Shown one piece after another: positions 25,879-33,606 of a stretch of 33,962 bases of DNA (positions within the stretch are counted from its first letter, which is position 1; every line of letters begins with the position of its first letter). The notes under the pieces are model-generated. The model was not told the DNA's origin and searched no databases. It saw only the letters and a program-made list of their open reading frames with translations. The position numbers were made by a program, and so were the translations under genes. This stretch comes from Streptomyces cahuitamycinicus. Its GTDB lineage: Bacteria; Actinomycetota; Actinomycetes; Streptomycetales; Streptomycetaceae. Location of the stretch: assembly GCF_002891435.1 (NCBI RefSeq), contig NZ_POUC01000033.1:1-33962 (forward strand), in the 5' to 3' direction.

Positions 25879-26777
25879 CGGGCAGCGACCTCCGCCGCCG
25901 TCGGGAAGGACGCCTGCGCGCCCTTCTTCGTCACGGTCGCGGCCCCCACCCGCACCGCGTACGCCGCCGCCTGGGCCAGGGACTCGCCCGCCCCCAACCG
26001 CCAGGCCAGCGCGGCGGTGAAGGAGTCGCCCGCGCCGGTGGTGTCCACCGCGTCCACCTTCACGGCCGGGACACGCGAGACGCCCTCCGCCGACGCCACC
26101 AGGGCGCCCTGTTCGCCCAGCGTCACCACCACCGACCTCGGGCCCTTGGCAAGGAGGATCCGCGCCCAGTCCTCGGGGGTGTCCCCGACGGCGGAGGCGC
26201 CCAGGATCACCTTCGCCTCGTGCTCGTTCACGATGAGCGGGTCGCAGGCCGCCAGCACCTCCTGCGGAAGCGGGCGCGGCGGCGAGGGGTTCAGTACGAA
26301 GCGGCTCTCCGGCGCCAGGCTCCGTACGGTCTCCACCACCGTCTCCAGCGGGATCTCCAGTTGCGCCGACACCACCCGGGAGCCCTGGAAGAGACAGCCG
26401 GCCGCGCTGACGTCCTCCGGGGTGAGACGGCCGTTCGCGCCGGGCGAGACGACGATGCTGTTGTCCCCGGACGGATCGACCGTGATCAGTGCCACACCGG
26501 TCGGCGCGCCGCCCACCAGGACACCCACCGTGTCGACGCCGGCCTCCCGCTGCGAGTCCAGCAGCAGCCGGCCGTGCGCGTCGTCGCCGACCCGGGCCAG
26601 CAGCGCCGTACGGGCACCGAGCCGGGCGGCGGCCACCGCCTGGTTCGCGCCCTTGCCGCCCGGGTGGACGGCCAGGTCGGAGCCGAGCACGGTCTCGCCG
26701 GCACCGGGCCGGCGCTCCACCGAGATCACCAGGTCGGCGTTGGCCGACCCGACGACCAGGAGGTCGTAGTCGTTCAT
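25875..26777 (-). CDS. rbsK: Ribokinase RbsK (300 aa)
   Basis: It phosphorylates D-ribose to ribose 5-phosphate with ATP. ATG 26777 follows GGGGAGCAACTC. It is a complete PfkB-family enzyme: VVGSANADLVISVERRP at the start, PGGKGANQAVAAARLG (about 40-55, substrate binding), LVGGAPTGVALITVDPSGDN, the NEHEAKVILG region and VDTTGAGDSFTAALAWRL near 245-262 with the catalytic Asp of GAGD. All key segments are intact. The stop overlaps the rbsD start by four bases, and rbsCB ends about 76 bases upstream. It supplies the metabolic step after import by RbsA/RbsCB. Confidence 0.94.
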   Translation of the reverse strand: MNDYDLLVVGSANADLVISVERRPGAGETVLGSDLAVHPGGKGANQAVAAARLGARTALLARVGDDAHGRLLLDSQREAGVDTVGVLVGGAPTGVALITVDPSGDNSIVVSPGANGRLTPEDVSAAGCLFQGSRVVSAQLEIPLETVVETVRSLAPESRFVLNPSPPRPLPQEVLAACDPLIVNEHEAKVILGASAVGDTPEDWARILLAKGPRSVVVTLGEQGALVASAEGVSRVPAVKVDAVDTTGAGDSFTAALAWRLGAGESLAQAAAYAVRVGAATVTKKGAQASFPTAAEVAAR

Positions 26778-26853
26778 GAGTTGCTCCCCACGTGAGTGAC
26801 ATGGCCGGGCGGTCGCCCCACGCTGTGGACAACCGCCCGGCCGTTCCCCGATG

Positions 26854-28803
26854 TCAGCCGCTGAAGCCGGCCACGTTCTCCTTCGTGACCACCTTCACCG
26901 GCACCTTCACCGTCTCCTCGACCTTCTCGCCCTTCAGGGCCCGCAGGGCGTTGTCCACGGCGATCTTCCCCAGCTGGGACGGCTGCTGCGCCACCGACGC
27001 GTACAGCGTGCCGCCCTCGACCGCCTTCAGTCCGTCCGGCGTGCCGTCGAAGCCGACGACCGAAACCGACTTGCCGGCCTTGGAGCCCAGGGCCTTGATC
27101 GCGCCGAGGGCCATCTCGTCGTTGGCGGCGATGACGCCCTGGACGTCGGGGTGGGCCTGGAGCAGGTTCGACATGACGTCGAGGCCCTTGGTGCGGTCGA
27201 AGTCGGCGGGCTGCTGGGCCACGACCTGGATGCCCGGGAAGGCCTTGAGGCCGTTGGCGAAGCCCTGCGCGCGCTCCCGGGCCGCGGACGTGCCGGCCTG
27301 CCCCTGGAGGATCACGATCTTGCCCTTGCCGCCCAGCTTGTCGGCGATCGTCTTGGCGGAGAGTTCACCGCCGGCCACGTTGTCGGAGGCGACCAGGGCG
27401 TCCACCGGCGCCTTGTTGACGCCCCGGTCGACCGCGATGACCGGGATCTTCGCCTTGTCCGCGGCCTTGACGGAGTTGCTCGCCGCGTCCGAGTCCACCG
27501 GGTTGACGATGATCGCGCCGAGCCCGGAACTGGTGAAGTTCTGCAACTGGTTGGCCTGCTGGGAGGCGTCGTTCTGGGCGTCCGTGACGGTCAGGTCCAC
27601 GCCCCGCTTCTCCGCCTCGGCCTCGGCGCCCGCCCGGATCTGCACGAAGAAGGGGTTGTTGAGGGTGGACAGCGACAGACCCATCTTGGGGCTGCTCGTG
27701 GCGGAGGAGCCGTTGTGCAGGAAGGACGTCGCGCCGACGATCGCGACGGTGACCACGGCCGCGAGCCCGTACGTCGCCGCCTGCTTGCCCCTGCCTCCCT
27801 GGGAAGCACCGGACACCGGCGTCGCCCCCGCCTTGCGCCGCAGCGTGTCGAACAGCACCGCGAGCGCGATGACGACACCGATGACGACCTGCTGCCAGAA
27901 CGCGGACACGTTCAGCAGGTTCAGCCCGTTGCGCAGCACGGCCAGGATCAGCGCGCCGATGAGCGTGCCGGAGGCCTTGCCGGTACCGCCGGCGAGGGAG
28001 GCGCCGCCGATGACGACGGCGGCGATCGCGTCCAGCTCGTAGCCGTCGGCGGCCTGGGGCTGCGCGGAGGAGAGGCGGGCGGCGAGGACGACACCGGCGA
28101 CGGCGGCGAAGACACCCGAGAAGGCGTAGATGGCGAGCTTCTGCTTCTTGACGCGCAGGCCGGAAAGCCGCGCGGCCTCCTCGTTGCCGCCGATCGCGTA
28201 CATGGAGCGGCCGATGTAGGTCCGGCCGAGCACGAGGGCGGCGATCAGGCCCATGACGATCATCACCAGGACCGGCACCGGCAGCCAGCCGCCGAGGGTG
28301 TCGCCGAGGTGGGAGACCGAGTCGGGGAAGGCGATCGGGGAGCCCTCGGAGATGACGAGGGACAGGCCGCGGGCCACGGACAGCATGGCCAGCGTGGCGA
28401 TGAACGGCGGCAGCTTGCCGTAGGAGATCAGGATGCCGTTGACCAGGCCGCAGACGATGCCCGTCGCTATGGCGAGGAGGACGGCGAGGAAGACCGGCAC
28501 ACCCGCCGAAGTGGCGCTCCAGGCCAGGACCGTGGCGGACAGCGCCGCGACCGAGCCGACCGACAGGTCGATGCCCGCCGAGACGATCACGAACGTCACG
28601 CCGAAGGCGAGGATGGCGGTCACGGCCGCCTGCACGCCGACGTTGAGGAGGTTGTCGGTCGTCAGGAAGTCGCCGGACAGCGCCGACATCGCGATGACGA
28701 GGACGATGAGCGCGGTGAGCGCGCCGTTGTCGAGCAGGAGGCGGCGCAGGCCTCCCGAGGCGCCACCCGCGCCCGTCGTGCTCTTGAGCGTGTCAGTGGC
28801 CAC
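26854..28803 (-). CDS. rbsC: Fused ribose ABC permease and substrate-binding protein (649 aa)
   Basis: GTG 28803 follows GGAGG and overlaps the end of rbsA by 11 bases. Residues 20-340 are an RbsC-type permease of the CUT2 family: IVLVIAMSALSGDFLTTDN, LAFGVTFVIVSAGIDLSVGS, several TM helices, the coupling-loop segment YAIGGNEEAARLSGLRV and VIGGASLAGGTGKASGTLIG. After a basic Gly/Ser-rich linker and one more hydrophobic helix (YGLAAVVTVAIVGATSFL), residues from about 360 form an RbsB-type periplasmic binding domain: KMGLSLSTLNNPFFVQI, AIIVNPVDSDAASNSV, IPVIAVDRGVN, GFDGTPDGLKAVEGG. In most bacteria these are two genes. The fusion tethers the receptor to the channel and needs no lipobox. Confidence 0.92.
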   Translation of the reverse strand: MATDTLKSTTGAGGASGGLRRLLLDNGALTALIVLVIAMSALSGDFLTTDNLLNVGVQAAVTAILAFGVTFVIVSAGIDLSVGSVAALSATVLAWSATSAGVPVFLAVLLAIATGIVCGLVNGILISYGKLPPFIATLAMLSVARGLSLVISEGSPIAFPDSVSHLGDTLGGWLPVPVLVMIVMGLIAALVLGRTYIGRSMYAIGGNEEAARLSGLRVKKQKLAIYAFSGVFAAVAGVVLAARLSSAQPQAADGYELDAIAAVVIGGASLAGGTGKASGTLIGALILAVLRNGLNLLNVSAFWQQVVIGVVIALAVLFDTLRRKAGATPVSGASQGGRGKQAATYGLAAVVTVAIVGATSFLHNGSSATSSPKMGLSLSTLNNPFFVQIRAGAEAEAEKRGVDLTVTDAQNDASQQANQLQNFTSSGLGAIIVNPVDSDAASNSVKAADKAKIPVIAVDRGVNKAPVDALVASDNVAGGELSAKTIADKLGGKGKIVILQGQAGTSAARERAQGFANGLKAFPGIQVVAQQPADFDRTKGLDVMSNLLQAHPDVQGVIAANDEMALGAIKALGSKAGKSVSVVGFDGTPDGLKAVEGGTLYASVAQQPSQLGKIAVDNALRALKGEKVEETVKVPVKVVTKENVAGFSG

Positions 28804-30331
28804 GGGAGGCCTCCGTTCCGGTGGTGATCGGGTTCGTGGTCGCCGGGGTGCTGACGGCGAGTGCCATCACGGCGTCCTGGGTCGCCTCGTCGGCGGAGAG
28901 TTCACCGGCGATCCGGCCCTGGGCCATCACCAGCACCCGGTCGCTCATGCCGAGCACCTCGGGCAGGTCGCTGGAGATCATCAGGACGGCCGCGCCGGCG
29001 GCGGTGAGTTCGTTGACGAGCTGGTAGATCTCGACCTTGGCGCCGACGTCGATGCCGCGCGTCGGCTCGTCGAGGATCAGCACCTTGATGTCGGCGAGCA
29101 GCCACTTGCCGATGACGACCTTCTGCTGGTTGCCACCGGAGAGGGTGCGCACGTGCTGGCCGAGGCCCGCCATCCGCACGCCGAGCTGCTTCGCGATCCG
29201 CTCGGCGGCCTCGCGCTGGCCCCTGAGGTCGACGAGCCCGCCGCGCGTGGCCGACCGCAGCGTCACCAGGCCGAGGTTCTCCTCGACCGAGGCGTCCAGC
29301 ACCAGGCCCTGGCCCTTGCGGTCCTCGGGGACGAGACCGATCCCGGCGGTCATCGCCGCGTTGACGTCGTACTTGGCGATCGGGGCGCCGGAGACCTTCA
29401 CGGTGCCCCTGTCGTACGCGTCGGCCCCGAAGACCGCCCGGACGACCTCGGTACGGCCGGCGCCGACCAGCCCGGCGATGCCGACGACCTCACCGGCGCG
29501 CACCTCGAAGCCGACGTCGTGGAAGACACCGTCACGGGTGAGCCCCTCGACGGACAGCAGGGCTGCGCCGCGCTCGGCCCGCTCGCGCGGGTACTGCTGC
29601 TCGATGGAGCGCCCGACCATGAGCCGGACCAGCTCGTCCTCGGGCGTGGAGGCGGGCACCTGGCCGACGCTCTTTCCGTCCCGGATGACCGTCACCCGGT
29701 CGCCGAGCGCGGCGATCTCCTCCAGGTGGTGGGTGATGAAGACGATCCCGACGCCGTCCTCGCGCAGCGTGCGCACGATCGTGAAGAGCTTGTCGACCTC
29801 ATCGGAGGTGAGCACGGCGGTCGGCTCGTCCATGATCAGCACGCGGGCGTTCAGGCTGAGCGCCTTGGCGATCTCGACCATCTGCAGGCGCGCGATGCCG
29901 AGGTCGCGGACCCGCGCGCGGGGCGACACGGAGAGGCCGACCCGCTTGAGCAGGACCTCTGCGTCGGCCTCCATCCGCTTCCGGTCGATCATCCCGAAGC
30001 GGCGCGGCTGGCGTCCCAGGAAGATGTTCTCGGCGACCGTGAGATCGGGTACCAGGTTGAACTCCTGGTAGATGGTGGCGATCCCGAGCCGCTCGGAGTC
30101 CTGCGCGCCCTGGATGCGCGTCTCCCGGCCGCCGACCAGGATCCGCCCGGCGTCGGGGGTGTAGGCGCCGGAGAGCATCTTGATGAGGGTGCTCTTGCCG
30201 GCGCCGTTCTCACCGAGGAGTACGTGCACCTCGCCGCGGCGCAGGTCGAAGTCGACGCCGTCCAGCGCGATCACGCCCGGGAAGGTCTTGCGTATGCCCT
30301 CGATGCGCAGCAACTCGTCCGCGTCGCTCAC
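28793..30331 (-). CDS. rbsA: Ribose ABC transporter ATPase RbsA (512 aa)
   Basis: It powers ribose uptake through the RbsCB permease. GTG 30331 follows AAAGGAGCAC, and it overlaps the lacI stop as GTGA. Two ABC domains are present. The first has Walker A GENGAGKST (40-48), LQMVEIAKALSL and LIMDEPTAVLTSDEVDKLF. The second has GLVGAGRTE in place of a canonical Walker A, LSGGNQQKVVIGKWL and LILDEPTRGIDVGAKVEI; the degenerate second site is normal for CUT2 sugar importers. Length is that of RbsA/XylG/MglA. Substrate is assigned as ribose from the rbsK-rbsD neighbours. Confidence 0.94.
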   Translation of the reverse strand: MSDADELLRIEGIRKTFPGVIALDGVDFDLRRGEVHVLLGENGAGKSTLIKMLSGAYTPDAGRILVGGRETRIQGAQDSERLGIATIYQEFNLVPDLTVAENIFLGRQPRRFGMIDRKRMEADAEVLLKRVGLSVSPRARVRDLGIARLQMVEIAKALSLNARVLIMDEPTAVLTSDEVDKLFTIVRTLREDGVGIVFITHHLEEIAALGDRVTVIRDGKSVGQVPASTPEDELVRLMVGRSIEQQYPRERAERGAALLSVEGLTRDGVFHDVGFEVRAGEVVGIAGLVGAGRTEVVRAVFGADAYDRGTVKVSGAPIAKYDVNAAMTAGIGLVPEDRKGQGLVLDASVEENLGLVTLRSATRGGLVDLRGQREAAERIAKQLGVRMAGLGQHVRTLSGGNQQKVVIGKWLLADIKVLILDEPTRGIDVGAKVEIYQLVNELTAAGAAVLMISSDLPEVLGMSDRVLVMAQGRIAGELSADEATQDAVMALAVSTPATTNPITTGTEASRGH

Positions 30332-31347
30332 GTCGTGCTCCTTTGCACTGGGGTGTGGTTCTCGCCGCACGAGCGGCGTACGACGAGACGGGCGGGGAGG
30401 GTGACGGACTCGCCGGGCCGCCCCTCGATGCGGTCGACCAGGGCCCGTACGGCGGCCCGGCCCAGCTCGCCTGTGGGCTGGGCGATCGCGGTGATCGGCG
30501 GATCGGTGTGCACGAACCACCGGATGTCGTCGAACGCGGCCAGCGCGAGGTCGTCCGGTACGCGCAGGCCACGCGCGCGTACCGCGTCCAGCGCGCCGAG
30601 CGCCATCAGGTTGTCGGCGGCGAAGACGACCTCGGGCGGTTCGGCCAGGTCGAGGAAGCCCTCGGTGACCAGTCGGCCGCTCTCGGCCTGGAAGTCACCC
30701 TGCCCCGTGTAGGCGTCGGGCAGTTCCAGCCCGTACGCGCCGAGCGCCTCACGGAAGACCTCCACGCGCTCACGGCCGGTCGTGGTCGCCGCCGGGCCCG
30801 CGATGATGGCGAGCCTGCGGTGCCCAAGCCCGTACAGATGCGCCACGAGGTCCCGTACGGCACCCCGCCCGTCCGACCGCACCACCGGCACGTCCACGCC
30901 CGGGATCCACCGGTCCACGAAGACCATGGGCGTCCCGGTCCGTGCGGCGTCCAGCATCAGCGGCGAGCCGCCGTCCGTCGGGGAGACGAGCAGCCCGTCG
31001 ATCCGCCGGTCCAGCAGGGTGCGTACGTGGTGGTCCTGGAGGTCCGGCCGCTCGTCGGCGTTGCCGATGATGACGCTGTAGCCGAGCGAACGGGCCTCCT
31101 CCTCGACGGAGCGGGCCAGTTCGGTGAAGTACGGGTTCATCACGTCGCTGATGACCAGGCCGAGGGTGCGGGTCTGGTCGGTGCGCAGGGAGCGGGCGAC
31201 GGCGTTCGGGCGGTAGCCCAGGGTCTCGACGGCGGCCAGCACGCGGGTGCGCGCGTCGGCGCTGACCGACGGGTGGTCGTTCAGGACGCGCGAGACCGTG
31301 GCGACGGAGACACCGGCCTCGGCAGCGACGTCCTTGATGCTGGCCAC
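30328..31347 (-). CDS. rbsR: LacI-family repressor of the ribose operon (339 aa)
   Basis: GTG 31347 follows GAGGAGGTGGAG, and the protein begins VASIKDVAAEAGVSVATVS, the LacI HTH, followed by LNDHPSVSADARTRVLAAV, GYRPNAVARSLR (hinge at about 50-60). The sugar-sensing domain is a periplasmic-binding-protein fold: LGLVISDVMNPYFTELARSV, RRIDGLLVSPTDGG, VFVDRWIPG, HRRLAIIAGP and FDDIRWFVHTDPPIT. The earlier in-frame starts are rejected because they lie over the operators. It is the first gene of the operon it should control, and two identical palindromic operators lie just upstream, so it represses itself and the whole lacI-rbsA-rbsCB-rbsK-rbsD chain until ribose (or a phosphate derivative) binds. 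The ligand is inferred from the operon. Confidence 0.9.
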   Translation of the reverse strand: MASIKDVAAEAGVSVATVSRVLNDHPSVSADARTRVLAAVETLGYRPNAVARSLRTDQTRTLGLVISDVMNPYFTELARSVEEEARSLGYSVIIGNADERPDLQDHHVRTLLDRRIDGLLVSPTDGGSPLMLDAARTGTPMVFVDRWIPGVDVPVVRSDGRGAVRDLVAHLYGLGHRRLAIIAGPAATTTGRERVEVFREALGAYGLELPDAYTGQGDFQAESGRLVTEGFLDLAEPPEVVFAADNLMALGALDAVRARGLRVPDDLALAAFDDIRWFVHTDPPITAIAQPTGELGRAAVRALVDRIEGRPGESVTLPARLVVRRSCGENHTPVQRSTT

Positions 31348-31397
31348 CGCCGCTCCACCTCCTCGTGGATCAGTCGGGGAGCACGGGTGAGTGCTCG

Positions 31398-31411
31398 TGG
31401 AATCGATTACA
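31398..31411. promoter_or_regulatory. LacI operator, proximal copy
   Basis: TGGAATCGATTACA is an AATCGATT palindrome with symmetric TG/CA ends, the form of a LacI-family site. It lies 51 bases before the start of the regulator gene, on the operon's upstream side, and is identical to the distal copy. Confidence 0.8.
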
Positions 31412-31423
31412 TCGACCGGAGCA

Positions 31424-31437
31424 TGGAATCGATTACA
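31424..31437. promoter_or_regulatory. LacI operator, distal copy
   Basis: The same 14-mer TGGAATCGATTACA occurs again, 26 bp (centre to centre) from the proximal copy. A minus-strand TTGATT (31451-31446) just upstream may be the -35 box, which would put this copy across the spacer and -10 region. Confidence 0.8.
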
Positions 31438-31574
31438 GCCGTCTGAATCAAGCCCCCGGCGGTACCTCTTGACCGGATCGTGATGTCGCGGGGCGCGGCC
31501 GGACGGGCCAGGCTGGAGGTACGGGGGTTTCACGAGGGGCGTTCGAGGCCCTGGCGGGCCGGAGCGGAGGAACC

Positions 31575-31940
31575 ATGACGGCTGCGACCCGGAACGACGT
31601 ACCTGTCGCCCTCCAGGGCGACGGAGTGGAACTGCGCACCAAGCCCATCGGCGGCGGCCTCTCGGTGGGCTACATCACCCTCCCCCGGGGCACGGACATG
31701 GGCCCGGCCCTCAAGGGCCTGCCCGACGACGCCTGCCAGTGCCCGCACTGGGGCTACCTGCTCAAGGGCCGGCTCCGGGTGCGCACGGCCGCGGGCGAGG
31801 AGGAGTACGAGGCGGGGCAGGCGTACTACTGGGGCCCCGGCCATGTGCCGGTGGCGCTGGAGGACAGCGAGCTGGTGGAGTTCTCGCCGAGTGAGGACTT
31901 CCAGCAGGTGATCGACCACGTGGTGGCGCAGGCCGGGTGA
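31575..31940 (+). CDS. Cupin-domain protein (121 aa)
   Basis: ATG 31575 follows GGAGGAACC. The protein is a single small beta-barrel: VELRTKPIGGGLSVGYITLP, then the cupin motif region CPHWGYLLKGRLRVRTA with one His, EEEYEAGQAYYWGPGHVPVA (motif 2, with His) and EFSPSEDFQQVIDHV. Cupins bind a metal or small ligand; only two clear histidines are seen, so metal binding is uncertain. Enzymatic role is unknown. It is divergent from the ribose operon and 82 bp ahead of the reductase gene on the same strand, so they may be co-transcribed. Confidence 0.8.
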   Translation: MTAATRNDVPVALQGDGVELRTKPIGGGLSVGYITLPRGTDMGPALKGLPDDACQCPHWGYLLKGRLRVRTAAGEEEYEAGQAYYWGPGHVPVALEDSELVEFSPSEDFQQVIDHVVAQAG

Positions 31941-32022
31941 GCCGGGGGAGACCGCCGGGTCCGTGCCGATGAGTTTCGCCGGCCCGGGCGGTCTCCCTCT
32001 CGTCGACCTCTGGAGGAGCGCC

Positions 32023-32670
32023 GTGACCCAGCTGCTGCGTGTGCAGAATTTCAACGTCTCGAGTGACGGATTCGGGGCCGGTGAGGGCCAGAGCCTGGAG
32101 CGGCCGTTCGGCCACGCCGACCCGGGGACGATGTTCGCCTGGGCCGGCGCGACCGCGAGCTGGCCGAACCGCACCGACCCGGGCGGGAGCCGCGGCCTCG
32201 ACGACTACCTGGTGCGCGACTTCCACCACAACATCGGCGCCGAGATCATGGGCCGCAACAAGTTCAGCCCGCAGCGCGGCCCCTGGCAGGACCACGAGTG
32301 GCAGGGCTGGTGGGGCGACGAGCCCCCGTTCCACACGCCGGTGTTCGTGATGACGCACCACGAGCGCCCCTCGTTCACCCTCTCCGACACGACGTTCCAC
32401 TTCGTGGGCGGGGATCCCGCCGAGGTACTCGCCCAGGCCCGCAAGGCGGCCGGGGGCAAGGACGTCCGGCTCGGCGGCGGGGCGATGACCGTCCGGGAGT
32501 TCCTGGACGCCGACCTGGTGGACACGCTGCACGTGACCGTTTCGCCCGGCGTGGTGCTCGGATCCGGCTCACGGCTGTGGGAGTCGCCCGAGGAACTGCT
32601 CGACCGCTTCCACCGCGATGTCGTGCCGAGTCCGAGCGGGGTGGTTCATCACCTGTTCTGGCGGAAGTAG
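32023..32670 (+). CDS. Dihydrofolate reductase-family (RibD C-terminal) protein (215 aa)
   Basis: GTG 32023 is chosen because TGGAGGAG lies just upstream; the upstream in-frame ATG has no ribosome site. The protein carries the DHFR/RibD-C fold: LLRVQNFNVSSDGFGAG at the start, the helix DYLVRDFHHNIGAEIMGRNK, then PVFVMTHHERP, TTFHFVGGDPAEVLAQARKAAG and KDVRLGGGAMTVREFLDADL, DTLHVTVSPGVVLGSGSRLW. The GGA segment binds NADPH in this family. These stand-alone proteins are abundant in Streptomyces and their substrates are mostly unknown. It is not likely to be the housekeeping DHFR. Confidence 0.88.
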   Translation: MTQLLRVQNFNVSSDGFGAGEGQSLERPFGHADPGTMFAWAGATASWPNRTDPGGSRGLDDYLVRDFHHNIGAEIMGRNKFSPQRGPWQDHEWQGWWGDEPPFHTPVFVMTHHERPSFTLSDTTFHFVGGDPAEVLAQARKAAGGKDVRLGGGAMTVREFLDADLVDTLHVTVSPGVVLGSGSRLWESPEELLDRFHRDVVPSPSGVVHHLFWRK

Positions 32671-32707
32671 ACGCGCGATCTGCTCCGCTCGGCGGAAGGG
32701 CGGCAGG

Positions 32708-33508
32708 TCAGGCGCCCTTTCCCCAGTCCAGCCGGTCGGCGAGCCCGGCTGCGGTGAAAGCGGCTTCCAGCGCGTCGCCGCCTTCGGTGAAGTGGGCCCA
32801 GCTGTCGTAGTGGACGGGGACGACGCGGCGGGCGCCGAGGGTCTGCGCGGCCTCGGCGGCCATCGCGCTGTCCAGGACGATGACCTGGTTGTCGAAGAGG
32901 ACGGGGAAGCGGGGAGCGCCGGCGAAGAGCACGGCGGTGTCGACGGGGGCGAAGCGGTCGGCGATCTCACGGACCGCATCCAGTGAGGCGTTGTCGCCGC
33001 TGACGTAGACGGTGGGCAGGCCCTCGCTGGTCAGGACGAAGCCGACGACCTGGCCGGCAAGCTGCTCGACCTGCTCGCGCGGGCCGGGGCCGTGCACGGC
33101 GGGGACGCCGGTCACGGTGACCGTGCCGCCGCCGGGGCGGTCCAGCTCGACGGACTCCCAGTCGGCCAGGCCCCTGACCCTGTCCCCGAGGCTTTCGCGC
33201 AGGCGCTCACCGCCGCCGGGCGTGGTCAGGGTCAGGGGTATGCCGGCGAGCAGGGCCCGGCCGGAGGTGTCGAGGTTGTCGGGGTGCTCGTCGTGGGAGA
33301 GCAGGACCACGTCGACGCGGCCGAGGTCGCCCGGGCTGCCGGCGGACGGCGCGGTCTTGGTCAGGAGCGGGCCCTCGGGGCGGCCGTAGTCGCCGGGGGC
33401 GTCGAAGGTCGGGTCGGTCAGGAAGCGCAGGCCGCCGTACTCGAAGAAGGCGGTCGGGCCGCCGAGGACACGGACGGGGAAGTCGGTCGTCACGGGCAGG
33501 GAGGACAT
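32708..33508 (-). CDS. MBL-fold metallo-hydrolase, UlaG-like (266 aa)
   Basis: ATG 33508 follows GTGAGGTG. A metallo-beta-lactamase fold: VLGGPTAFFEYGGLRFLTDP, GRVDVVLLSHDEHPDNLDTS (metal motif region 69-80, with His72, Asp73, His75 and Asp77), VTGVPAVHGPGPREQ, VYVSGDNASLDAVREIADRF and GARRVVPVHYDSWAHFTEGG. The first motif is SHDEHPDN rather than HxHxDH, which fits the UlaG/YycJ-like branch with altered metal ligands. Substrate is unknown. It is divergent from the ABATE regulator gene, and the 98-bp region between them has repeated motifs, so the regulator may control it. Confidence 0.88.
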   Translation of the reverse strand: MSSLPVTTDFPVRVLGGPTAFFEYGGLRFLTDPTFDAPGDYGRPEGPLLTKTAPSAGSPGDLGRVDVVLLSHDEHPDNLDTSGRALLAGIPLTLTTPGGGERLRESLGDRVRGLADWESVELDRPGGGTVTVTGVPAVHGPGPREQVEQLAGQVVGFVLTSEGLPTVYVSGDNASLDAVREIADRFAPVDTAVLFAGAPRFPVLFDNQVIVLDSAMAAEAAQTLGARRVVPVHYDSWAHFTEGGDALEAAFTAAGLADRLDWGKGA

Positions 33509-33515
33509 GAGGCAC

Positions 33516-33592
33516 CTCACGGATAGGCGTGGTTGAACCGTGAGACGACCGTAGCCGCTTCTCACGGATACAAGCAAGCCGTACCATGAGAA
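33516..33592. promoter_or_regulatory. Repeated operator-like elements between the MBL and regulator genes
   Basis: CTCACGGATA occurs twice in direct orientation (33516-33525 and 33561-33570), CCGTGAG (33538-33544) is the same word inverted, and TTCTCACGG (33559-33567) faces CCATGAGAA (33584-33592) with 8 of 9 matching. The minus-strand TTGCTT...TACGGT pair, 18 bases apart, could be the promoter of the MBL gene. The pattern suggests a shared binding site for the divergent regulator. Confidence 0.5.
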
Positions 33593-33606
33593 GCATGGAG
33601 GAGCAC

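Noticed and set aside
26851..28827. Plus-strand open frame of 658 codons
   Set aside because: Antisense shadow of the rbsCB fusion, Asp/Arg/Gly-rich without recognisable domains.
28433..30712. Plus-strand open frame of 759 codons
   Set aside because: Antisense to rbsA and part of the regulator, both of which have complete motifs.
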